From an uncultured Christensenella sp. (GTDB lineage Bacteria > Bacillota > Clostridia > Christensenellales > Borkfalkiaceae), in the NCBI GenBank assembly GCA_910579585.1, contig CAJTVA010000003.1, positions 4,420 to 68,419 of the forward strand: 64,000 nt of DNA. Reading direction: 5' to 3'. Positions 8,827 through 16,561 of this stretch are shown here, one piece after another. The translations under genes were made by a program, and so were the position numbers. The notes under the pieces were generated by a model, which was given only the letters and a program-made list of their open reading frames with translations, did not search any database and was not told where the DNA came from. Positions within the stretch are counted from its first letter, which is position 1; each line of letters starts with the position of its first letter.

Positions 8827-11010
8827 TTAAAAAACAGATTGTTCTGAATGCCCGCGAGTGTAATTTTTAATGTATTCCCGAAGCGCCTTTCCGTCCTTGA
8901 AAACCCCGATAAGCGCGTTCGGGTCGCCGTTTAGCGTGCAGTCCAAAAGCGCGCCCGTTGGCGTTGCCGCAGCTAAGCTTGCGCAGTTGTACAGTTCGAA
9001 CCTGCACGCACCCATCACGTACCGTCTTAACGGAAACTCTCTGCCATTCTCGTCCGTCAGCGTGTACGCCCCGCGCCTGTCGCAGTTTGCACATCGCTTT
9101 TCGAACGGGCAGTATACCAGGTCCATCACCTTCAAATCACCCGCGGCAAGATAAAACGAATTTTCCGCGCAAACACTCCGCGCTTCCGCCACCGTCAATT
9201 CTTTTGAAACCGCAAAATATTTCGCCTTGCAGATTTCCACGTCCGCGCGGTTCGATATGTTGAACCCAGTTCCCGCAAACAGCGGCTTGCTGAGTTCCTC
9301 CGCAAGCTTTATTCCGTAAATACCGTCGCAGTAAATTCCGTCGAACTGCGCCGCCGTTGACTTGATTTTTTGGGTTTCCCGCCCAGTCAAAAACGGCGGC
9401 AGATACAAAAATTTTTCGCCTTTGAAATTTTTTGTCAGCGCTTCTGCGTACGAATTGAAATCTGCAAGTTTAAGTATGCCTATATCCGCGCTTAAATTGC
9501 GAAAATCGGTACAAATTGCTGCAATTTTATCGTTTTTTATGTCGTTTTTCTGTGACGGTTTGGTGAAATTAACCGTGGTTTTGCGTTCAACCGACGTGAT
9601 TTTTTCATAGTATCCCGCATATGCGTTCCGCCTTAAAGCGTTCAACTCGGAAGCGGAAATAAACACGTTATCCGTATCAATATTACCGAAAATCACCTCA
9701 AACGGGTATTTATCTACCTTATTGAACGTTTTTTTAATGTTTTCGACCGAAACAGGACTGTTTTGCGCCGCTTCAAGAGGCTTTTCCCCCTTAAAAACCG
9801 CTCCGTTTATTGAAATTTCGGCAATTTTACCCGCAACTAGCCTTACTTCAACCTTTACAGGAATACTCCTTTTCATCGAAAGCAAGCGGGAATTCAGCCT
9901 CGTATCCGTTGTTACAAACGCCTTGTCGCCGTTTTTCAAACGCGATTTCGAAGAAAGGCAGAACCCACCCTTTACATCACTGCAAAAAGTCGCTCCGCCA
10001 ACCTCTTTCCCGTCCCTTAAAATCTTAAAACAGTCGCCTTTTACGAATTTCTGCCGCGTTTGGCACAAAAATTTGCCGTTTTCGACCCGAATTACACCCA
10101 CAAACTCGCCTATGTGCCCCTGAACCGAGGAGGAAATAAACGACTTATCCTGCCCGAAAGCAAGCCCTTTTGTGTAATTTCCACGGTTAAAAGTGCGTTT
10201 TAAATCGCTTAAATCGTTTAAATTAATCGAATTTTCACAATTATCAATTAAATTTCTGTAATATTTCACCGCCGCTGCAACGTATTCTGGGCGCCGCATT
10301 CTTCCCTCTATTTTAAACGAAGCCACGCCCGCTTCAATCAGCTTGTTTACGTTTTCGCCCGCGCACAAATCGGAAAGCGAAAGCCTGTAAGCGCGTTCTT
10401 CGAACCCCGCGCGGTCAATTGAATATTTTTTTCTGCACGGCTGTTTACACTTGCCCCTGTTTCCGCTGTTCCAGCCCGCAAACGACGAAAGATAGCACTG
10501 TCCCGAAAAGCAGGTACAAAGCGCGCCCTGGACGAAAACTTCGGTTTCAATTATCTTAGCAATCTCTTCAATGTCATCAAAAGCCGTTTCGCGCGCCAAA
10601 ATAACGCGGTCGAAACCGTATTCTTTTGCAAGCTTTGCGCCGTAAGTGTTGCAAACTCCCGCCTGTGTCGAAAGGTGCAAAACAATTTCAGGACAGTTAT
10701 TTTTAATGTATTTGCCCAAAAATACGTCCGAAATAATAATTGCGTCGGCGCCCTTATTCCATACCTTTACGACGCAAGTCAAAAAATCTTCGAGCTCGCC
10801 GTCCTTTACAATCGTATTCATTGCAACGTAAACTTTTACGCCGAAAGCGCGGCAGTATTTCGCAATTTCCTCAAAATTTTCGTAATCAAAATTCTCCGCT
10901 GAGCTTCTTGCGGAGTATTCTTTCATTCCAAGGTATATCGCGTTAGCGCCTGCATTAACCGCCGCAAAAACGCTGTTTTTATCCCCTGCAGGGGCTAGTA
11001 TTTCAGACAT
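8827..11010 (-). CDS. U32 family peptidase, RlhA-like (with DUF3656-like C-terminal part)
   Basis: A 727-residue U32 protein. The N-terminal half starts with LAPAGDKNSVFAAVNAGA, and the cysteine-rich signature GQCYLSSFAG...GNRGKCKQPCR lies around residues 165-190. The C-terminal half carries another cysteine cluster (CPFEKRCANCDRRG). This two-part build resembles long U32 proteins such as RlhA, which hydroxylates a 23S rRNA cytidine in E. coli; classical collagenase activity is doubtful. The ATG at 11010 is preferred over an in-frame TTG at 11022 because the latter lies inside the preceding gene's stop region. Pairing with mutS2 is frequent in Clostridia. Confidence 0.88.
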   Translation of the reverse strand: MSEILAPAGDKNSVFAAVNAGANAIYLGMKEYSARSSAENFDYENFEEIAKYCRAFGVKVYVAMNTIVKDGELEDFLTCVVKVWNKGADAIIISDVFLGKYIKNNCPEIVLHLSTQAGVCNTYGAKLAKEYGFDRVILARETAFDDIEEIAKIIETEVFVQGALCTCFSGQCYLSSFAGWNSGNRGKCKQPCRKKYSIDRAGFEERAYRLSLSDLCAGENVNKLIEAGVASFKIEGRMRRPEYVAAAVKYYRNLIDNCENSINLNDLSDLKRTFNRGNYTKGLAFGQDKSFISSSVQGHIGEFVGVIRVENGKFLCQTRQKFVKGDCFKILRDGKEVGGATFCSDVKGGFCLSSKSRLKNGDKAFVTTDTRLNSRLLSMKRSIPVKVEVRLVAGKIAEISINGAVFKGEKPLEAAQNSPVSVENIKKTFNKVDKYPFEVIFGNIDTDNVFISASELNALRRNAYAGYYEKITSVERKTTVNFTKPSQKNDIKNDKIAAICTDFRNLSADIGILKLADFNSYAEALTKNFKGEKFLYLPPFLTGRETQKIKSTAAQFDGIYCDGIYGIKLAEELSKPLFAGTGFNISNRADVEICKAKYFAVSKELTVAEARSVCAENSFYLAAGDLKVMDLVYCPFEKRCANCDRRGAYTLTDENGREFPLRRYVMGACRFELYNCASLAAATPTGALLDCTLNGDPNALIGVFKDGKALREYIKNYTRGHSEQSVF

Positions 11011-11014
11011 AGTA

Positions 11015-11839
11015 CTATGCAAAACCGAATTTTTCTATTATTTGGGCTATTGCGCCCTCATTATTGGTCTCCGAAACGAAGTCTGCGGCTTCTTTTAAAG
11101 CGTCAACAGCGTTGCCGACCGCTACGCCCATACCAGCAGCCTTAATCATTGAAAGGTCGTTTAAATTGTCGCCTACGGCAACAGTTTTTTCAATGGGAAT
11201 TCCGAACTTTTCAGCAAGGAATTTAAGTCCAGTACCCTTATTGTCGTTCAGGGGCGAAACCTCGACCAGTACCGTCGCGCTACAGGTAACGTCGTATTTG
11301 CCCTGCAATCTTTTTTTAAGTTCTTCGTACAGCTCCGCCTGCTTTTCGGGCGCAACTAAAATTGCGACTTTCTGACAAAAAGGCTTATTTTTCAGTACGA
11401 AGCCGACGATATCGCCGCCTATATATTTTGCGTCGATACCCACTACGCGCTCGTACATCTGTAAAAACTTATTGTCTTTGGGAATATCCGTGTACAAATC
11501 GTCGTCACAATACACGTTCACTGGGTGCCCCAATTCCTTAATATTGCGGCAAATCTCCGCAACTCCCGAGTAATCCATACCGCCGTTTTTAATAATTTTT
11601 CCGCTTTCGATATCCGCTATAACGGTGCCCTGACTCGCTACGACGAAACCTTTAAGCCCAAGCTCGCGTACACGCGGCAATATGCAATACAGTATTCGTC
11701 CTGTACAGACTGCAAAAACTCCCCCGTTTGCGATATATTCATCGATTGCCGCTTTAACCTTTGAGGGAACCTGTTGGTTGCCGTCGATTAGCGTTCCGTC
11801 GAAGTCGGATACGATAAGTTTATAATTTAAATTTTTCAT
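11015..11839 (-). CDS. Cof-type HAD phosphatase
   Basis: A 274-residue haloacid dehalogenase-type hydrolase of the Cof (IIB) class. Motif I is DFDGTLI at residues 13-19 with both aspartates, motif II is VCTGR, and motifs III/IV appear in VAVGDNLNDLSMI. The cap domain sits between them. Such enzymes dephosphorylate sugar phosphates or flavin and nucleotide metabolites; the substrate here cannot be read from sequence. The ATG overlaps the uvrC stop as ATGA, so it is translationally coupled to uvrC. Confidence 0.9.
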   Translation of the reverse strand: MKNLNYKLIVSDFDGTLIDGNQQVPSKVKAAIDEYIANGGVFAVCTGRILYCILPRVRELGLKGFVVASQGTVIADIESGKIIKNGGMDYSGVAEICRNIKELGHPVNVYCDDDLYTDIPKDNKFLQMYERVVGIDAKYIGGDIVGFVLKNKPFCQKVAILVAPEKQAELYEELKKRLQGKYDVTCSATVLVEVSPLNDNKGTGLKFLAEKFGIPIEKTVAVGDNLNDLSMIKAAGMGVAVGNAVDALKEAADFVSETNNEGAIAQIIEKFGFA

Positions 11840-13644
11840 AAGTTTTCTTTTAAATAGTCGTAAATTTTTTGCGCCAAAGCTAAGGAAATTCCGTCCACAG
11901 AGGACAGTTCCTCAACGCTTGCGTTCATAATTTTATCAAGCGTACCGAATTTGTCAAGAAGGGCAATCCGTTTCACCTTGCCTACCCCGTCTATTTCGGT
12001 GAGAACGCTTTGCAGATTCCGTTTTGAGTGCAAGTTTCTGAAATAGGTTATTGCAAATCTGTGCGCTTCGTCACGGATTCTTTGCAACATTTTAAGCGAA
12101 TAGTCGCAGTGCGGAATTTTGACGCTTTCTTCGGAATACAGAGTAAACACCTCTTCTTCGCGTTTGGCAAGCGAAATAAGCTCTATACCCTCTATATTTT
12201 TTCCGTCGAAAATTTCCTTAACCGCAGACAACTGACCCTTGCCGCCGTCGATTATTATTAGGTCGGGCTTGGGGAACTTTTCCTCTTCGTCAGTTCCCAT
12301 TTTATCCAGACGGCGGGTCAGAACCTCCTGCAAGGACGCGAAGTCGTTCGCGCCCTCAACGGTCTTGATTTTAAAGCGGCGGTAACTGTTTCTGTCCGCT
12401 TCGCCGTCGATAAACACGACCATTGACCCAACCTTATCCACTCCGCTGATGTTGGAAATATCGTAACACTCCATTCGGCGGGGATAATTTTTCAAAGACA
12501 GCAATTCCTGCAAATGCCTGCAAGCGTTCACCGTCATATCGTCCTTGTGCTTAATCTTGTCGACCGATTTTTCAAGGTATTCGGAGGCATTTCTTTTAGC
12601 CATTTGCAGAAGTCGGGCTTTATCGCCCTGTTTTGCCAAGGTTATTTCAACGCTTTTTTCAAACTTTTCCTTAAAATAATTTTGCAAAAGCTCCTTTTCG
12701 CAGAACTCCTCGCAGATAATTTCGGACGGTACTTCGTGGTTCTGATAATACTGAACGATAAAGCCCGTCAGAGCTTCGCCGTCGGTCAGGTGCGCTTCGT
12801 CCAAGGCGAAAGAACTTCCGCCCTGCATAATGCCCTTGCGCGTAACCAAGACGTTTACAGCCGAATACAGACCGTTGCTTGCATAAGCGATAATATCGGC
12901 GTCTACGTAACGGTTTAAGGTAGTTAAGCGCTTCGCCTCGAGCTTAGAAAGCATTTCTATTTTGTTTTTATAGTCAAGCGCAAGCTCGAAATTCTCGTTC
13001 TCGGCGGCGGAAACCATTTTATTTTTTAAAAGAATTTCCGCATCTTTGTAGTTGCCGTCAAGGAAGTTCAAAGCGTTCTTAACCCGCACAGAGTATTCTT
13101 CTTTGCTGACTTTACCTGCGCAAGGAGCCGGGCACCTGCCGATGTGGTAATTCAGACATTCCCGCTTTTTACCCGTAGTTGCGGTATGACACAGGCGCAC
13201 GCAAAACGTGAGCTGAAGCGTATCTAAAATTTCTTTACAGCTTATTCCGCCCATAAACGGACCGAAGTATCTGCAACCGTCTTTTTTAATCTTACGTGTT
13301 ATTGAAAAGTTCGGGAATTCTTCCTTTAAATTTGCTTTAATATAGGGGTAAGTTTTATCGTCCTTTAAAAGAATGTTGTACTTGGGCTTGTATTTTTTTA
13401 TGAGGGTGTTTTCGAGGGCAAGCGCGTCGATTTCGGTATTTGTAATGATGTAGTTGAAATCGGCTATGTTTTGCACCATTTTCGTAACTTTTTCCGGCTT
13501 TTCCGAGCTATGAAAATATTGCCGAACTCTGTTTTTGAGAACGCGCGCCTTGCCGACGTAGATTACGTTCTTGTAACCGTCGAGCATAATATAAACCCCC
13601 GGACTGTCCGGAAGAAGTTTCAGTTTTTCGCGAATTACGTCCAT
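11836..13644 (-). CDS. uvrC: Excinuclease ABC subunit C
   Basis: A 602-residue UvrC, the dual-incision nuclease of nucleotide excision repair. It has the GIY-YIG domain at the N-terminus (SPGVYIML...VIYVGKA), a four-cysteine cluster (CVRLCHTATTGKKREC...CPAPC), the UVR motif, the RNase H-like C-terminal nuclease (CYDISNISG, IIDGGKGQ) and tandem helix-hairpin-helix motifs at the end. The start is the ATG at 13644; a frame extending to 13713 would add a poor N-terminus. It is the first gene of the group with the HAD, U32 and mutS2 genes. Confidence 0.96.
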   Translation of the reverse strand: MDVIREKLKLLPDSPGVYIMLDGYKNVIYVGKARVLKNRVRQYFHSSEKPEKVTKMVQNIADFNYIITNTEIDALALENTLIKKYKPKYNILLKDDKTYPYIKANLKEEFPNFSITRKIKKDGCRYFGPFMGGISCKEILDTLQLTFCVRLCHTATTGKKRECLNYHIGRCPAPCAGKVSKEEYSVRVKNALNFLDGNYKDAEILLKNKMVSAAENENFELALDYKNKIEMLSKLEAKRLTTLNRYVDADIIAYASNGLYSAVNVLVTRKGIMQGGSSFALDEAHLTDGEALTGFIVQYYQNHEVPSEIICEEFCEKELLQNYFKEKFEKSVEITLAKQGDKARLLQMAKRNASEYLEKSVDKIKHKDDMTVNACRHLQELLSLKNYPRRMECYDISNISGVDKVGSMVVFIDGEADRNSYRRFKIKTVEGANDFASLQEVLTRRLDKMGTDEEEKFPKPDLIIIDGGKGQLSAVKEIFDGKNIEGIELISLAKREEEVFTLYSEESVKIPHCDYSLKMLQRIRDEAHRFAITYFRNLHSKRNLQSVLTEIDGVGKVKRIALLDKFGTLDKIMNASVEELSSVDGISLALAQKIYDYLKENL

Positions 13645-13691
13645 AATACCCTGTTTAAAATTATAGCATATCCGTATAAGTTTTGCAATAT

Positions 13692-13722
13692 AAAAAATCT
13701 TGCCAATCGGCAAGATTTTTTA
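13692..13722 (-). terminator. Terminator after the pectate lyase gene
   Basis: A 12-bp hairpin (AAAAATCTTGCC and its complement) with runs of A and T on both sides, so it can work in both directions. It lies 10 bp after the lyase stop codon and isolates that gene from uvrC. Confidence 0.85.
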
Positions 13723-13732
13723 TACTTATTTT

Positions 13733-16003
13733 CTAATTTTTGTGTACGCCTGCATAAGCTTTTACTATGTTGGGTACGTTTGCCGTTTCGTCCAGTTGAG
13801 TAACTTTTGATTTCTTAGCCGAGCTGTCATAGTAGAACGCAGAAGAATTAGTGTCAAAGTTCTGGCTGTAGATATTATCGTTTTGAATTGTTGTAGTCCT
13901 ATTTGTTACTTGGGTAATATTATACTTTGAAGTGTCTAATTTATATTTATCATCTAACTGTGTTTCAATAAACGTACAATTATAAACCTTTACATAACCA
14001 TCCAATTTAACGCTTTGATTATTGAGGGTTATCGATTTAGTGCCGAGTTGGGTCTGAATAGGATTTTTCGCATTTTCAAAATAACAATTTTCAATGAACG
14101 CATACCCGCCCGAACGAATTGACATATTCGTACCTGACGATTTGTAATAATAATTGTTATACATATGCATATTTGCCTGTCTTGCAAGCGGCAAGCGGCT
14201 ATTGCACTGGTCATAGAAATTGTGATGGAACGTTACGTTCGCGGTAAAAACGTTGTCATCCGAACCGATTAAACCTGTTTTATGGTTATTATAATAATGG
14301 TTGTACGAAATCGAGACATACGCACATCTTTTGAAGTCGGTAGCACCATCACCCTCTCGCTTATCCTGCTCTGCACAGACATCCCAATAATTCATACCCT
14401 CGTTGAAAGTATTATTGTGAACCCAAAGCCTGTTAGAATTGAATTTATCAACCGACAAACCGGTATATTTGGAAGTGTCAGTTGAGCCTTCAAAGCTACA
14501 AGCGTCCTCAGTGTAATCGTCGAAAGTGATATTTCTTACTTCGATAGAATTGCACTTCTTCCAGGTAAGCCCCCATTGGAAAATCATAGCATCCGTGCCG
14601 ATACCTTCTACCGTCACATTTTCTGCTTCTGAAATTTCACAGTTGTTCCAATAGGAATCGTATCCGCTTGTACTGCCAGCTGAATAAGTCGCTTTACTGA
14701 CTAAACCGTTTAATACGGTAATATCTGTTTGAAGCTTATTATAGCCTCCTGAAATTAATTTTTCTTGTGTTAAACTAGTGCTGCTTGTAGGAAGCTGTGT
14801 GTTGTTTATACCTACGATTGAAGAATCGTTTATAATTTTTCCGCTATCATTTTTATCGGCGCTATCATACTTAGCTTGAAGGGTTTTCCAGTTATTTTTA
14901 TCCCACGTTGCGGCAGCAATTCTGCCTATTATGCGGACTATTACAGGTTTCCCTGCGTTTTTGGAATCGCCTAAAATGGCGACTATACCTTTAATACTGC
15001 TATCCCAAGGAGCGACAACGTCATTTTTATTCTGCTCGTTAACGTAGATTATTTCCGCGCCGGATTTGGGGGTGCCGTCGTTATTGTAGGCACCGACGCC
15101 CGAAGTTGCGCCGAAGTGCGCGTAACCTGAACGGTCGTATGCGGTAACCGTTACGTCTTTTTCCGAGGTTTTCGTGCCTGCGGTTACTTTTATCGTATAA
15201 TCGCCCGCCTTTAAGCCGACGATATCTGCACGTACGGTGTTACCGTAAGTACGGATAAGCTCGCTATCGATATTCGTATAAGACGAAGCGCCCTCGGCTT
15301 TATAGGAAACCTGATATTGGTTTACTCCGCTTACTGCGTTGAATTCAATATATGCGCCCTCTTCATAGCCGCCAAAAGCCGTTACCGTCACTTCGTTTTC
15401 AGAAGGCTTAGGAACGTCGGGAACATCGGGGTTGTCGGGAGTTTCCCCGTCTAGCCATTCGCCGTAGAAAGTCTTATTGCCGTATTCGCCAGCTGAAATT
15501 GTTTTTACCGCAGTGCCGTTTAAATCAGAATTTATATACCAACCGTTAAAAGTCGAGCCTGATTTTTCGGGTTTGGGTAAGGTCACGTTCACGCCGTAGG
15601 AATAAGAGTTCATTGTGCTTTGGTAATTGTCGCCGACGATATTAAAAGTCAAAGTATAACTATCGGGTATCCATTTTGCCCAATACTCTTTATCGCCCGT
15701 TGCGGTAGCGGAAATTTTAGGAACCGCTTTGCCCGAGAAATCGCTTGAAACATACCAACCGTCGAAAGTATAATGCTCTTTCGTGCCGTTTGCGGGCAGA
15801 TATGTGACCGTGCCAGAAGTATATTCGGTGAGGTCGGTAGTGAACGTGCCGCCGTTTGCGTTTAATGTTACGGTGTATACATTACCGTCGCCCTGCTTGT
15901 TACCGAAAATACCGTCTAGCATATCGCAGGCGGTTAAGGTGGTCAAAGTCATAGCCAAAATTACTGCTATTATAATTTTTGAAAATGATTTTATTGCTTT
16001 CAC
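13733..16003 (-). CDS. Secreted pectate lyase-like lipoprotein with InlB-type repeats
   Basis: A 756-residue surface protein. The start is a GTG at 16003 with GGAG eight bases upstream. A lipoprotein signal peptide ends in LTAC at about residue 26. Two Listeria/Bacteroides-type repeats follow (FDGWYVS and FNGWYIN, each closing with a W motif), then an Fn3-like module, then a right-handed beta-helix resembling polysaccharide lyase family 1 (RLWVHNNTFNEG, FHHNFYDQCNSRLPLARQ). Lipid anchoring would hold it on the cell surface to cut pectin or a similar polysaccharide. It is a paralogue of the larger gene at 59566-63102. Enzyme specificity is inferred. Confidence 0.83.
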   Translation of the reverse strand: MKAIKSFSKIIIAVILAMTLTTLTACDMLDGIFGNKQGDGNVYTVTLNANGGTFTTDLTEYTSGTVTYLPANGTKEHYTFDGWYVSSDFSGKAVPKISATATGDKEYWAKWIPDSYTLTFNIVGDNYQSTMNSYSYGVNVTLPKPEKSGSTFNGWYINSDLNGTAVKTISAGEYGNKTFYGEWLDGETPDNPDVPDVPKPSENEVTVTAFGGYEEGAYIEFNAVSGVNQYQVSYKAEGASSYTNIDSELIRTYGNTVRADIVGLKAGDYTIKVTAGTKTSEKDVTVTAYDRSGYAHFGATSGVGAYNNDGTPKSGAEIIYVNEQNKNDVVAPWDSSIKGIVAILGDSKNAGKPVIVRIIGRIAAATWDKNNWKTLQAKYDSADKNDSGKIINDSSIVGINNTQLPTSSTSLTQEKLISGGYNKLQTDITVLNGLVSKATYSAGSTSGYDSYWNNCEISEAENVTVEGIGTDAMIFQWGLTWKKCNSIEVRNITFDDYTEDACSFEGSTDTSKYTGLSVDKFNSNRLWVHNNTFNEGMNYWDVCAEQDKREGDGATDFKRCAYVSISYNHYYNNHKTGLIGSDDNVFTANVTFHHNFYDQCNSRLPLARQANMHMYNNYYYKSSGTNMSIRSGGYAFIENCYFENAKNPIQTQLGTKSITLNNQSVKLDGYVKVYNCTFIETQLDDKYKLDTSKYNITQVTNRTTTIQNDNIYSQNFDTNSSAFYYDSSAKKSKVTQLDETANVPNIVKAYAGVHKN

Positions 16004-16090
16004 GCTAAATCTCCAAAAAATTCGCTGATTATATTCTACCACAAAAATTGAAATATTACAACACTTTAAGATAGATAATTACAAAATATT

Positions 16091-16121
16091 TAAAAGCGGT
16101 AACAAAAAGTTACCGCTTTTT
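16091..16121 (-). terminator. Terminator after arsR
   Basis: A 12-bp hairpin (AAAAGCGGTAAC arms, five-base loop) followed by T on the minus strand, directly at the arsR stop codon. The 16022-16090 stretch between it and the lyase is AT-rich and holds the lyase's upstream region. Confidence 0.8.
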
Positions 16122-16459
16122 CAACAACCCAAAAATTCTACGCCTTTAAGCATAACGTCGTTGACCGTATCGTTGACAAGGCTGTAAAATATGATTTTAC
16201 CCGAACGCTCGCTTTTGACTATACCCAGATTTTTCAGTAGCCGAAGCTGGTGCGATACCGTGGTCTGATTTATTTCCAGAACCCGTGAAAGGTCGGTTAC
16301 GCACATTTCTGATATTGCCAGAGCGGACAACATTCGTACCCGTGTCGGGTCGGCAAAAATCGAGAAAAAGCATACTATACTGTCAAGAACGTCGCCCGTC
16401 GGCACGTATTCTTTCACCAAATCTTTTGTACGCCTGTCCAATAACATCATATCCTGCAT
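16121..16459 (-). CDS. ArsR/SmtB family metal-responsive repressor
   Basis: A 112-residue winged-helix repressor. The recognition helix region reads TTVSHQLRLLKNLGIVKSER, typical of the ArsR/SmtB family. The usual alpha-3 metal site ELCVCD reads EMCVTD here, so only one of its two cysteines is kept; extra cysteines occur at residue 30 and at the C-terminal end. It lies directly downstream of the copper ATPase and probably senses a transition or heavy metal and controls that gene or its own. The ATG at 16459 follows GGAGG. Confidence 0.88.
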   Translation of the reverse strand: MQDMMLLDRRTKDLVKEYVPTGDVLDSIVCFFSIFADPTRVRMLSALAISEMCVTDLSRVLEINQTTVSHQLRLLKNLGIVKSERSGKIIFYSLVNDTVNDVMLKGVEFLGC

Positions 16460-16479
16460 AACTCAGCCTCCATACCTAA

Positions 16480-16535
16480 ATTATACAGCCGCGTATGCAT
16501 AAGTGTCAAAATATTACAGTGACGGATACTGTCAC
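16480..16535 (-). promoter_or_regulatory. arsR promoter with adjacent inverted-repeat operator
   Basis: TTGACA (16504-16509, minus strand) is followed by an 18-bp spacer and TATAAT (16480-16485). Just upstream, 16516-16535 holds two overlapping inverted repeats, ACAGT-N7-ACTGT and GTGAC-N7-GTCAC, a plausible repressor site. This shows that arsR can be transcribed separately from the ATPase gene. Confidence 0.6.
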
Positions 16536-16561
16536 AAATTAGCTTAGTTTGGTTGAGTTTG

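Noticed and set aside
16022..16095. Shared TTGTAA repeats upstream of both pectate lyase genes
   Set aside because: The first gene has only two loose TTGTAAT copies in AT-rich DNA, too weak to claim a common operator.
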